From positions 682,001 to 746,000 of the forward strand of contig JAUIJL010000002.1 of NCBI GenBank assembly GCA_030431255.1: 64,000 nt of DNA, read 5' to 3'. The notes under the pieces are model-generated. The model made no database searches and was not told the DNA's origin. It worked only from the letters and a program-made list of their open reading frames with translations. Within the stretch, counting starts at the first letter, position 1. The number at the start of each line of letters is the position of its first letter. Position numbers and translations under genes: made by a program. This document shows positions 1 through 9,193 of this stretch, in pieces. The DNA is from Thermoanaerobaculia bacterium (GTDB lineage: Bacteria > Acidobacteriota > Thermoanaerobaculia > Multivoradales > J023).

Positions 1-2244
1 GACAGCATTCAGAACAGCTCCCACGAGGCCATTCAGCGCTTTTTCGACACCTGGTACCGCCCGGACCTGATGGCGGTCGTGGCCGTCGGCGACTTCGATC
101 CGGACGTCATCGAAGGCCTGATCGAAGAGCACTTCGGCAGCCTCGAGGGGCCGGAAAACCCTCCGCCCCGGCCGGAGATCGACGTTCCGCGCGTGGAGGC
201 CACCCGCTTCAGCATTGAAACCGATCCGGAGCTCACCAGCACCAGCGTCCAGCTGATGTTCAACCAAGAATCCGGTGAGCAGGGTCGAGTTGCAGACTAC
301 CGCCGTAGCATCATCGAGAACCTTCACACGTCGATGTTCAACGCCCGCTTCCAGGAGCTCGCCCAGGCCGTGGACTCGCCTTTTGTGGGCGCGGGCTCCA
401 GCACCGGCTCGATCGTCCGTCCCGTATCCGCTTATCAGCTGGGAGCCACGGTCCGTGAGGGTCAAACCGAGGCGGCCATCGAGAGCCTGCTGCGCGAGCT
501 GGAACGGCTTCGCCGCTTCGGCTTCACCGCCGGTGAGCTGGAACGGGCCAAGTTGCAAGTCCAGACTCTCTTCGAGCAGGTCTACAAAGAGCGCGACAAG
601 CAGCGTTCCGCTGGCTTTGCTTCGGAATTTGTCCGCAGCTTCCTTTCCGGTGAGTCCATCCCCGGTATCGAGACCGAGGTCGCTCTGGTCGAGCGGTTCC
701 TGCCGGGCATCACCTTGGACGAGGTCAACGCGCTCACCGACGAATGGGTGACCGACGACAATCGGGTGGTGGTGATCAGCGGCCCGGAAAAAGACGGCGT
801 CGAGCTGCCCGAAGCCGACGCGGTGCTGGCGTTGTTTGATCAAGCGGCCAAGGCGGAAGTCACGGCATGGGTCGACCGCACTCGGGATCAGCCCTTATTG
901 GCGCAAGCTCCGACCCCGGGCAAAGTGGTCGAGGAGAGCCGGCACGAGCCCACCGACATCACCGAGTGGCGTTTGAGCAATGGGGTCCGGGTGCTGCTCA
1001 AACCCACGGATTTCAAAAACGACGAGATCCTCATGAGCTCGTTCAGCCCGGGCGGCACCTCCCTGGTGGACGACGAGGATTACACCTCGGCCAGCTTCGC
1101 CACCTTCTTCCTCGGCCAGAGCGGCCTCGGCGACTTCGACTTGGTGGAGCTGAAGAAATCCTTGACCGGCAAAGTGGCCGACGCCAGCCCGTTCATCGCT
1201 GAGCTCAACGAAGGTGTCAGCGGATCGGCTTCTCCGAAAGATCTCGAAACCCTCTTCCAGCTCACCTACCTCTACTTCACCGCCCCCCGTGCCGATCAGG
1301 AGATCTACAAAAACCTGATGTCGCGCATGACCGCGGTGATCGAGAACCGCTCGAAGAGCCCCGAGACCGTATTCCGGGACGAATTCCAGAAGCGGATCTC
1401 CGGCGATCACTTCCGACGCCGCCCCCTGACCACCGAGGTGCTTGCCGAGCTCGATCCGGACGCGGCCCTCAGGACCTATCAGGATCGCTTTGCCGACGCC
1501 TCCGACTTCACCTTCATCTTCGTCGGCAACTTCGACACCGACACACTCCGGCCTTGGGTCGAGACCTATTTGGGAGGTCTGCCCTCCTCGAACCGCAACG
1601 AGTCGTGGCGGGACATCGGTCTCCAGCGCCCCGAAGGCGTGGTTCGATTCGAGGTCGAGAAGGGGCTGGAGCCGAAAAGCCTCGTGGACTTGCTCTTCCA
1701 CGGGCCGGCGGAGTGGAATCGGCAGAATCGTTTCGATTTGCTGACCCTCTCCAGGGTCTTGGAAATTCAAATGACCGAGCTGGTCCGGGAAGAAATGGGC
1801 GCCACCTACTCCGTCGGCGTTTACGGCAGCTTGAGTCGTTGGCCCGAGGAACAATTCAACCTCACGGTGCGCTACAGCTGCAATCCCGACGAGGTCGACC
1901 GGATTCTGGAGCCGATCTTCGCCAGCCTCAAGGACGTGCAGGCCAACGGGCCGGAATCGGAGATGGTGGAGAAAGTCCGGGAGAATTTGAAACGCAATCG
2001 CGAAGTTCAGCTGAAAGAAAATTCCTTCTGGCTGAACGCCATCGAAAGCACCGCCGAGAACGACTTACCGTTCGATAATATCCTCGACTTCGAAGCGCTG
2101 CTCTCGACCCTGAGCACGGAGTCGATCCAGGCGGCCGCCAATCGTTACCTGAGCTTCGATCAATACGTGCTGGGGATCCTAAAACCCGAGAACAACACCG
2201 AAGACGAAGACACCGACGGGAGCAGCGCCTCGACGAGCCCTTGA
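1..2244 (+). CDS. M16 family zinc metallopeptidase (PqqL/insulinase type), 3' part
   Basis: The reading frame is open from base 1 and ends at a TGA, so the 5' end lies outside the window. The visible 747 residues begin inside an M16 domain (DTWYRPDLMAVVAVGDFD, typical of the region after the HxxEH zinc site). A second M16 half follows from about residue 320 (EWRLSNGVRVLLKPTDFKNDEI), with the usual late GNFDTDTLRPWVETYLGGLP segment. The active-site HxxEH would lie upstream of the window; the visible second half has none, as expected for the inactive half of a two-domain M16 peptidase. The size fits PqqL-like periplasmic peptidases of about 930 residues. The C-terminus is acidic and low in complexity (NNTEDEDTDGSS). 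The likely role is peptide degradation in the envelope. Confidence 0.88.
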   Translation, partial: DSIQNSSHEAIQRFFDTWYRPDLMAVVAVGDFDPDVIEGLIEEHFGSLEGPENPPPRPEIDVPRVEATRFSIETDPELTSTSVQLMFNQESGEQGRVADYRRSIIENLHTSMFNARFQELAQAVDSPFVGAGSSTGSIVRPVSAYQLGATVREGQTEAAIESLLRELERLRRFGFTAGELERAKLQVQTLFEQVYKERDKQRSAGFASEFVRSFLSGESIPGIETEVALVERFLPGITLDEVNALTDEWVTDDNRVVVISGPEKDGVELPEADAVLALFDQAAKAEVTAWVDRTRDQPLLAQAPTPGKVVEESRHEPTDITEWRLSNGVRVLLKPTDFKNDEILMSSFSPGGTSLVDDEDYTSASFATFFLGQSGLGDFDLVELKKSLTGKVADASPFIAELNEGVSGSASPKDLETLFQLTYLYFTAPRADQEIYKNLMSRMTAVIENRSKSPETVFRDEFQKRISGDHFRRRPLTTEVLAELDPDAALRTYQDRFADASDFTFIFVGNFDTDTLRPWVETYLGGLPSSNRNESWRDIGLQRPEGVVRFEVEKGLEPKSLVDLLFHGPAEWNRQNRFDLLTLSRVLEIQMTELVREEMGATYSVGVYGSLSRWPEEQFNLTVRYSCNPDEVDRILEPIFASLKDVQANGPESEMVEKVRENLKRNREVQLKENSFWLNAIESTAENDLPFDNILDFEALLSTLSTESIQAAANRYLSFDQYVLGILKPENNTEDEDTDGSSASTSP

Positions 2245-2263
2245 AGGCGTCGTCGAGGGAGCC

Positions 2264-3316
2264 TCAGGGCGCCAACAAGGCCCGGCGCTGCGAGTAGGCC
2301 TCGGTGTCGTAAACCTCGGGATTGAGCACGTTCGGCGCCCGCTCCCCCTGGAGATGGGCCCAGGCGTTGCGGGCCGCCATCAAGGACATCTGGGAGCGGG
2401 TCTCCACTGTGGCGCTGGCGATGTGGGGCGCAAGCACCACATTCGGCAGAGCCTTCAGCTCCGGCTCGATTTCGGGCTCACGCTCAAAGACGTCGAGCCC
2501 GGCGCCGGCGATCCAACCCTCGTCCAGAGCTTTGACCAACGCCCTCTCGTCGACGATCGGGCCCCGGGCCAGATTGAGCAAATAGGCGCTGGATTTCATC
2601 GAGCGCAGCTCGGGCTCGGAGATGAGATGACGGGTCTCCGGGGTCAGGGGCGGGTGCAGGGTGAGGAAGTCGGATTGCTTCAGGACCTCCTCCAGCGACG
2701 CCCAGGTGACCTTGGGATCCGCCTCGACCCGTGAGCGATTCCGGGCATGGGCCAGGATCCTCATGCCGAATCCGACGGCCCGACGCGCCACCGCTTCTCC
2801 GATGCGGCCGTAACCCACAATGCCCAATACCTTTTGGCGACCGTCGGGACCGGGCCCGACATCCGCTCCCAAAAGCAGATTCGGCCCCCAAATCTTGAAA
2901 CGCCCCTCCGCCGTGTATCGATGGGCTTCGGGCACGCGGCGCGCCACGGCCATCAGCAAGGCCCAAGTAAAGTCTGCGCTGGCTTCGGTGAGAATTCCGG
3001 GGGTGTTGGTGACCGGGATGCCGAGCCGGGTGGCTTCCGACAGATCCACATTGTCGGTGCCCACCGCCATCTGGGCGATTCCCAATAGGCGGGGATTGAG
3101 CGCCAGCAGCTCGGCATCGACGCGCTCGCTCAAGAGAGGCATCAGCACGTCGCAGGCTGAAACGCCTTGCCTCAAGGCAGGACGATCCAAACCGCGCTCA
3201 TCGTCGCGCTGGCCGACGGTCACGTCGACGCCTTTTTGGGTGAGGAAATCGAGGCCGCTTTGGGGCAGCAATCGGCTCATGAAGACACGGCGAATCACCG
3301 GCGAAGTCTTACTCAT
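2264..3316 (-). CDS. D-2-hydroxyacid dehydrogenase (glyoxylate/2-ketogluconate reductase-like)
   Basis: A 350-residue NAD(P)-dependent oxidoreductase of the D-isomer-specific 2-hydroxyacid dehydrogenase family. The Rossmann motif GYGRIGEAVARRAVGFGM lies near the middle. The catalytic Arg is in NLARGPIVDE, a Glu follows in FEREPEIEPEL, and the catalytic His is in LAPHIASAT. These match the R/E/H triad of GhrB/glyoxylate reductase-type enzymes, which reduce 2-keto acids such as glyoxylate, hydroxypyruvate or 2-ketogluconate; the exact substrate cannot be read. I chose the ATG at 3316 because GAGGTG lies 5-7 bases upstream; an in-frame GTG sits two codons earlier at 3322. It stands alone, tail to tail with the M16 gene. 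Confidence 0.88.
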   Translation of the reverse strand: MSKTSPVIRRVFMSRLLPQSGLDFLTQKGVDVTVGQRDDERGLDRPALRQGVSACDVLMPLLSERVDAELLALNPRLLGIAQMAVGTDNVDLSEATRLGIPVTNTPGILTEASADFTWALLMAVARRVPEAHRYTAEGRFKIWGPNLLLGADVGPGPDGRQKVLGIVGYGRIGEAVARRAVGFGMRILAHARNRSRVEADPKVTWASLEEVLKQSDFLTLHPPLTPETRHLISEPELRSMKSSAYLLNLARGPIVDERALVKALDEGWIAGAGLDVFEREPEIEPELKALPNVVLAPHIASATVETRSQMSLMAARNAWAHLQGERAPNVLNPEVYDTEAYSQRRALLAP

Positions 3317-3480
3317 CGGCACACCTCGACCGGATTAGCTCCGGGTCTCGGGCTTCCAAGAGGTCAGACCTCCTGCCTCGGCCCACCGAGCTACCTCGTC
3401 CCGCCGAATCCTCGGCCCACAACTTTTTGTAATAAACTTGTAATGATTGTAAGGACGGTGTCTCTGGCCGTCAAGGAAAA

Positions 3481-4677
3481 TCATCCATCTTGACCCACAA
3501 ACTCAACATTCTGACCGGGTTGTAGACGTTCACCTCCCCGAACCACGACCTGATCTCCGACTTCCAATGCCCCTTGCACCTCGATCCAATCCCCCTCACC
3601 GGTGCCGGCGGTCACCTCCACGCGGCGCGCCTTTCGCTCGTCGATCACGTAAACGTAGGTGGTGCCGCGCCGCAGGATGAGGGCGTCTCGGGGCACTTGC
3701 AGGGCGCCTTCGGAGCTGCCGCCCTGCGGAAGCAAGACCTTCAACGCCGTGCCCACCGACCACGGCACGTCCGAAACCTCGAGACGGACCTCGAACATCC
3801 GAGAGCGCTCGTCACCCACGGGCACCGCGGTGCGTACTTTGCCGATGCCTTCCAGCCCACCCCCTTGGATCCGCGCCTCCATGCCCTCTCGAATCCACGG
3901 CGCCACGGTCAGCGGGGCCCGCGCTTGCACCTCGACCCGATCGACGTCCACCAACCGCGCCACCTGCTCGCCGACGGTGACGTAGTCCCCGGGCTGGGCC
4001 AAGCGCTCCACCACCCGTCCGGGGAACGGGGCTTGGATCGTCGTGAGGGAGAGCAGATACTGGGTGCGATCTCGCTCAATGCGCGCCGCTTCCAACTCTT
4101 GAACCGCCATGGCCCTTTGCGAATCCAAGTCGTCGAGCTGGTAGGCAGTCGCGATCTCCTGCTCGGCTAATGCTTTCACCCGCTCCACCTGCTTGGCCAA
4201 ATGCTCCAGCCGGACCTCTAGTCGGCGGATCTCGGCCTCATCGGACCGCAGCTGAATATCCAACGAGCCGTGGTCGATCCGGGCTAGGGCATCGCCTTTC
4301 GCCAAGCGATCTCCCACCTCGGCGACTGAAATCAACCGTCCGGCGATCTCCGCGGCAATACCGGCGTCGAAGCGGCTGAGCAAGGTACCGGTCACCCAAA
4401 GGCTCGATCCGGTGCTCGACGCGGTCACGGGGCGAACGTCCACCAAGGCCGGCGGCAGGCTCGGCTGGGTCGCCTTTGAGGAGCCTTCGTCCACGGCGGT
4501 CTCGGTGGCTTCGGCCTCGGTCGCTACGGAATCTGATGAAACAGTATCGGCCGGAGAGGCATCGGAGTCGGCAAAACAGCCGGCCGAAAAACCACCGATC
4601 CAAGCCAGGCTCAACAACACGCCGAGCATGACCCAACGGTGGGCGGTTCCAGCATCTTTTCGGTTCTTCTCTCTCAT
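3481..4677 (-). CDS. RND efflux periplasmic adaptor (HlyD/MFP family), probable lipoprotein
   Basis: A 398-residue membrane-fusion protein. The N-terminus has a positively charged stretch, a hydrophobic helix and a Cys after GFSAG, consistent with a lipoprotein signal, then a Ser/Thr/Glu-rich linker. The lipoyl half-motif (AEVGDRLAKGDALARID) leads into an alpha-helical hairpin (AEIRRLEVRLEHLAKQVERVKAL), the second lipoyl half (TIQAPFPGRVVERLAQPGDYV) and beta-barrel and membrane-proximal domains. The start at 4677 (MREKNRKD) is preferred; the frame stays open far upstream through the RND gene, but that is a shadow. It lies 20 bp after the RND pump stop and is surely co-transcribed. No outer-membrane TolC partner is encoded next to it, so the pump must borrow one. 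Confidence 0.9.
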   Translation of the reverse strand: MREKNRKDAGTAHRWVMLGVLLSLAWIGGFSAGCFADSDASPADTVSSDSVATEAEATETAVDEGSSKATQPSLPPALVDVRPVTASSTGSSLWVTGTLLSRFDAGIAAEIAGRLISVAEVGDRLAKGDALARIDHGSLDIQLRSDEAEIRRLEVRLEHLAKQVERVKALAEQEIATAYQLDDLDSQRAMAVQELEAARIERDRTQYLLSLTTIQAPFPGRVVERLAQPGDYVTVGEQVARLVDVDRVEVQARAPLTVAPWIREGMEARIQGGGLEGIGKVRTAVPVGDERSRMFEVRLEVSDVPWSVGTALKVLLPQGGSSEGALQVPRDALILRRGTTYVYVIDERKARRVEVTAGTGEGDWIEVQGALEVGDQVVVRGGERLQPGQNVEFVGQDG

Positions 4678-4697
4678 GATCCTCGGCACCGGCGGCC

Positions 4698-7600
4698 TCA
4701 AGCCGCACGGTCGATTGATTGAACGTTGGGCGGTAGGGCGGCGGTGGGCTCGTGATCTTCTCCCAATCTCAGGAAGCTGGGTAGAAGGAGCAGGGTGAAA
4801 ATGGTCGAGACGGACATGCCGCCGACGATCGCCACCGCCAATCCACGGTAGATGGCGCTGCCCGGCCCGGGGTTGAGCACCAACGGAAGCATGCCGAATA
4901 TGCTGGTCAAAGTCGACGTGAAAATCGGCCGCAGGCGCACGGTCAAGGCCTCGCGCACCGCCTCTTTTCGTCCTGCCCCCTCCCGCTCGGCCGCGCGGGT
5001 CTGATGCACCAGCAGAATCGCGTTGTTGACCACCAAGCCGAGCAGGATGATGAAACCGATCATGGTCAGCAGGTCCAGCGGTTGAAAGGTGATCAGATTG
5101 ATCAAGCGCAGGGCGACGACCCCACCGACCGTGGCCAAGGGCAACGCCAGGGTGACCAAGGCCGCGTCCCGAGGGGAACGGAAGAGCGCCGCCATGAGCA
5201 GGAAGAGCACCCCCAGGGCGATGAGGAAATTCTCCGCCAAATTGCCCACGGCCCGCTGCAGGGTATCGGCGCTTCCACCGTAGCGAATGGTGCCGTCGGC
5301 GGGCAGGGCGGCGGTCAACGCCGGCTCCACGGATCGGATCGCGGTCAGCGCCTGCTCCAGGCTTTGGCCGTTGGGCGGCTCCACGGAAAGGGTCACCGTA
5401 CGCCGACGATCGACCCGGCGCAGCTGGTTCGGACCCACCGTACGTTCCAAGGTCGCCAGCGACCCCAGCTGGACCACGCCCGCCGGGGTCGTCAACGGCG
5501 TCGCCAAAAGCTCTTCCGGGGTGGCCCAATTCCGGGCGCGCAAGATCACGTCCAATCGACGGTCGCCGTCAAAGTGCTCCCCGAGCCAAAGGCCGTCACC
5601 CAGGGCTCGCACCACCCGGCCGAGCTGCCTTCGATCCCAGCCGACCTCGGCCAAGCGCTCGTCGTCGGGTTTCAGCCGGAGCTCGGGCTCCGCCAGCTCC
5701 AAGGCTGGGGTGGGACGGATCGTGGCCCCGGGCACCGCTTGGGCGAGCAGCTCCATGCCCTGCCGCCCGACGGCCATCAAGGCTTCGATGTCGCGTGCCT
5801 GGAGGTGGACGTCGATCGATCGGTTGCTGCCGAAATTGCCGAAGAGATTGCCCCGCACCACGAAAGCCTGGGTATCGGGCAGGCCCTGGACGATCTCATC
5901 CCGCACCAAGGCGAGCAGATCGTCCACCTGCCGCTGATCCTTGGCCCGGACGCCCATGAAACCGCCCCAAGCGCCGCCCCAGAAAAAGTAGTTGCGCAGA
6001 GCGGGCTCTCGCTCACCGCGCATATTCGGCTCCAGACGCTCCACCAGCGTGGACGAAATCTCGTTTTGGATCGTGATCGGGCTGGAGCCCGGCGGAAATT
6101 GAAAGAAGACGTCGACGGCGTCCCGTTGTACCGGCGGCAGGTAGTCCAACGACGGCATCAAGAGAACCGTGGCCGCCACGGGAATCAAAAACAAACCCGC
6201 GATCCAACCCGCGCGGCGGCTCGGCGTATCGGTCAGCGCCATGAGACGGCCCGCCAACCGGGACCAGGTTTCTCGATGCCGATCCTCGAAGCTGCGTCCG
6301 CCGAGGAATCGATCCGCGGCGGTCGGCAAAATCGTCACCGCCATCAACAGGGAGAGCACCACCGCGATGGCGATGGTCAGGGCGAGGTCGGCGAAGAGCT
6401 GCCCTTCCACGTCCTCCAAGAACATCACGGGCAGAAAGATGGCCACGGTGGTGGCGGTGGACGCCACCAAAGCTCCCCAGACCTGAGTCGTTCCCCGCTC
6501 CGCCGCTTCTCCGGCGGGCAGACCGCGCTCGCGAAGGCGCACGATATTTTCGAGCACCACAATCGCGGCATCCAACACCATGCCGACGGCAAAGGCCAAG
6601 CCGGCAAGAGAAATCACATTCAAGCTGCGGTCCGCCAGCCGGAGGATCGCGAAGGTGCCGCACAGGGATAGGGGAATGGCCAGAGCCACCAGCAAGGTCG
6701 CCCGCTTGTGGCGCAGGAACCACCACAACACCCCGACGGCGAGCAGCACCCCGAGCACCAAATTCGAGGTCACGAGACGGACCGCCCGCAGAATAAAGAC
6801 GGATGGGTCGAACGAGGGCTGCATGTCCAAGCCCTTCTCCGCCAAGACCCCCTGCCGCAGCTCCGCGGCGATGGCCCTCACCTCTTCCAACGAAGCCAGG
6901 ATGTTGGCGTCGGTTTCTCGCCCTAAGCGCAAGGCCATGGCCGGATTGCCGTTCTGCAAGGCGGAGAAAGCATCGTCTCCCGGCAGGATCTCGACCTCCG
7001 CCACATCGCCCAAGCGCACGGGGCGACCGTCACGCCATTCGAGGATCAGACGGTCCAGCTCCGCCGGGGCATAACGACCGGCGAAGCGCAACGTGTACTG
7101 GCGACGGCCGACGTCCACGAAACCGGCGGAGACATCGTTCGCTTGACCTGCTCGAGCCGCCACAGCCGGCACATCGACCCCGAGCTCCGCCGCTTTGAAG
7201 GGATCGAAGGTGATGCGCACCTCGTCCGGAGCCCCAGCGAAGAGCTGCACGTCGGAAACCCCGTCCACCGCCTCGAATCGAGGTTTGATCACATCCTCCA
7301 CCAAGGTGCGGTAGGACGTCACCGTGTGGGGATTGTCCGGTAGGACTTGAATGAAGTACCAAATCAACGAGCCCGCGTCGCTTTGATCCCCTCCCAGCTG
7401 GACCCGGGGAGGCACGGCATCCCTGGGCAGCGGTGGCAGCTGATTGAGGCGCCCCAAGACCTCGATCAGACTCTCGGTCATGGGCGTGCCCAGGTCGAAG
7501 GTCAGGTTGATATTCGCCGAACCCGGGCTGACCGTGGCGTCCATCCGGTCCAAACCCGGCAAACCCTGGAGCACCTCTTCCTGGGGCTCCAAAATTTCGG

Positions 7601-7781
7601 CTTCCATCTCCGCCGGGGCCGCGGCCCGCCACGCCGTGGAGATGGTCATCTGCGGCCGCTCGATATCTGGGAAAAGCTGGATCGGCAGCTTGCTCAGGCT
7701 GAAGAAGCCGAACAACACAATGACCGACGCAGCGACGGCCACCCCAGCGGGATTCTTGAGTGAGGTGCGGGTGAGGTCCAA
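4698..7781 (-). CDS. RND superfamily efflux pump inner-membrane transporter
   Basis: A 1027-residue AcrB/CzcA-type transporter. TM1 is at the N-terminus (VAVAASVIVLFGFFSLSKLP), followed by the porter domain, a TM2-TM6 block, a second porter domain and TM7-TM12 (GFIILLGLVVNNAILLVHQ). The proton-relay helix reads GLAFAVGMVLDAAIVVLEN, so the Asp pair typical of drug pumps is Asp-Ala here. The length fits the family. The start is TTG at 7781: GAGGA lies about 8 bases upstream and no ATG is near. The pump precedes its adaptor in the operon, the reverse of the acrA-acrB order. The substrate is not predictable; multidrug or small-molecule export is likely. Confidence 0.92.
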   Translation of the reverse strand: MDLTRTSLKNPAGVAVAASVIVLFGFFSLSKLPIQLFPDIERPQMTISTAWRAAAPAEMEAEILEPQEEVLQGLPGLDRMDATVSPGSANINLTFDLGTPMTESLIEVLGRLNQLPPLPRDAVPPRVQLGGDQSDAGSLIWYFIQVLPDNPHTVTSYRTLVEDVIKPRFEAVDGVSDVQLFAGAPDEVRITFDPFKAAELGVDVPAVAARAGQANDVSAGFVDVGRRQYTLRFAGRYAPAELDRLILEWRDGRPVRLGDVAEVEILPGDDAFSALQNGNPAMALRLGRETDANILASLEEVRAIAAELRQGVLAEKGLDMQPSFDPSVFILRAVRLVTSNLVLGVLLAVGVLWWFLRHKRATLLVALAIPLSLCGTFAILRLADRSLNVISLAGLAFAVGMVLDAAIVVLENIVRLRERGLPAGEAAERGTTQVWGALVASTATTVAIFLPVMFLEDVEGQLFADLALTIAIAVVLSLLMAVTILPTAADRFLGGRSFEDRHRETWSRLAGRLMALTDTPSRRAGWIAGLFLIPVAATVLLMPSLDYLPPVQRDAVDVFFQFPPGSSPITIQNEISSTLVERLEPNMRGEREPALRNYFFWGGAWGGFMGVRAKDQRQVDDLLALVRDEIVQGLPDTQAFVVRGNLFGNFGSNRSIDVHLQARDIEALMAVGRQGMELLAQAVPGATIRPTPALELAEPELRLKPDDERLAEVGWDRRQLGRVVRALGDGLWLGEHFDGDRRLDVILRARNWATPEELLATPLTTPAGVVQLGSLATLERTVGPNQLRRVDRRRTVTLSVEPPNGQSLEQALTAIRSVEPALTAALPADGTIRYGGSADTLQRAVGNLAENFLIALGVLFLLMAALFRSPRDAALVTLALPLATVGGVVALRLINLITFQPLDLLTMIGFIILLGLVVNNAILLVHQTRAAEREGAGRKEAVREALTVRLRPIFTSTLTSIFGMLPLVLNPGPGSAIYRGLAVAIVGGMSVSTIFTLLLLPSFLRLGEDHEPTAALPPNVQSIDRAA

Positions 7782-7984
7782 CTCTTCGATCCTCGGAAGT
7801 CAAAGGGTCCAACCAGGTATACGGCACAAGCAGAAGCCGGTTGCAGATCACAGCCCTTCATTTGCCATTCACTTCGCCTTCATCGACCCATCACACGCCT
7901 GGGATCGAATGTTAAGGAGGGCGATTTTCCTAGCCCGTCCATGTCGTTCGTTGCTCGACGACGTGCCGCATTTAGGAGCCTTTC

Positions 7985-9190
7985 ATGGTTCAATCCACTT
8001 CCCGCTCGCTCCGGCTCGGAGCATTGGTTTGCTTAGCGCTCTTCGCCTGCCGAGCCGACGATCCCAATAAACCGGCTGAGCTCTCGCCCACGACCCCGAG
8101 CCACCCTCCAACCACTCAGAAAACCCACCAGGACCAGCCTCCATGGGCTGAAGCCGTGGAGCCGTCCACCGGTGGCCCGTCGAGCCCGACCACCACCGCG
8201 CCTACCGGCACTTCGGAGATCTTCGGGGATCCCACGCCGGCGGTAAACCCATCCGAGACCACCGCCTCATCTCAGCCGATCGTCATCGACGGCTCCAGCA
8301 CGGTCTTCCCGATCAGCGAGGCGGTCGTGGAGGAATTCGAGCGCCGGAACCCGAGCACGCCGGTGCGCCTCGGCGTCAGCGGCACCGGTGGTGGATTCCA
8401 AAAATTTTGCCGACGAGACATCGACATCGCCGACGCCTCCCGTCCGATCAAAGCGGCGGAAGCGGAGATTTGCCGTCAAAACGGGGTCGAGCTCATCGAG
8501 CTGCCGGTGGCCTTCGACGGCATTTCCGTCGTGGTCCACGCACAGAACGATTGGAGCCCTTGTGTCACCGTGGGCGAGCTGAAGCGTCTTTGGGCGCCGC
8601 CTTCCCAAGGACGTCTGCGGCAGTGGAACGAGCTGCGACCGGATTGGCCCGAGAAACCGATCACCCTCTTCGGGCCCGGCAAGGACTCCGGAACCTTCGA
8701 CTACTTCACCCGGGCCATCGTCGGCAAGGAGGGTGACGGTCGCGACGATTTCAATGCCAGTGAAGACGACTACCTGCTGGCCCAGGGAGTGGCTCGCGAC
8801 CCCTTCTCCCTGGGATTCTTCGGCTACGCCTACTACCAAGAATATCGAGACCGGCTGAGGTTGGTGGCGATCGACGCCGGAGCCGGCTGCGTCTCGCCTT
8901 CGGAGCAAACCATTGCCCGAGGCTCCTACCGTCCCCTCTCGAGGCCTGTTTTCATCTATGTGCGCTTGGCCTCGCTCGAGCGGGCCTCGGTGCGGGATTT
9001 CGTTCGCCTTTATTTGGAGCGGGTGCCGTTGACGGCCCCCAAGCTCGGATATGTGGCCTTGCCGGCGCGGGCCTACAACCTGGCCCAGCGGCGGGTTGAG
9101 CAACGCACCTTGGGATCGCTCTTCGATGGCGGCTCCCAAGTCGGCATGTCCATCGAGCAGCTTCTCGAGCTCGAGCTGGGAGACGGTTGA
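7985..9190 (+). CDS. PstS-like phosphate-binding lipoprotein
   Basis: A 401-residue periplasmic binding protein of the PstS type (PBP-like/SBP_bac_11). The lipoprotein signal ends at LALFAC (Cys near residue 22) and is followed by about 70 residues of Pro/Thr/Ser-rich linker. The binding domain begins [14 protein letters not shown] and has the phosphate-loop hallmarks [26 protein letters not shown] and [15 protein letters not shown]. An ATG with AGGAG 7 bases upstream fixes the start. It is followed after 3 bp by a histidine kinase and then a receiver, not by pstCAB or phoU. That context suggests a sensing role, or one with a remote transporter (inference). Confidence 0.87.
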   Translation: MVQSTSRSLRLGALVCLALFACRADDPNKPAELSPTTPSHPPTTQKTHQDQPPWAEAVEPSTGGPSSPTTTAPTGTSEIFGDPTPAVNPSETTASSQPIVIDGSSTVFPISEAVVEEFERRNPSTPVRLGVSGTGGGFQKFCRRDIDIADASRPIKAAEAEICRQNGVELIELPVAFDGISVVVHAQNDWSPCVTVGELKRLWAPPSQGRLRQWNELRPDWPEKPITLFGPGKDSGTFDYFTRAIVGKEGDGRDDFNASEDDYLLAQGVARDPFSLGFFGYAYYQEYRDRLRLVAIDAGAGCVSPSEQTIARGSYRPLSRPVFIYVRLASLERASVRDFVRLYLERVPLTAPKLGYVALPARAYNLAQRRVEQRTLGSLFDGGSQVGMSIEQLLELELGDG

Positions 9191-9193
9191 TCC

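Noticed and set aside
895-1854. 319-codon open frame on the minus strand inside the M16 gene
   Set aside because: It is antisense to a clear peptidase domain and has no recognisable motif; such shadows are common at this GC content.
4678-5529. N-terminal extension of the RND adaptor frame
   Set aside because: The open frame is a GC-rich shadow of the RND pump gene; the signal sequence begins at 4677.
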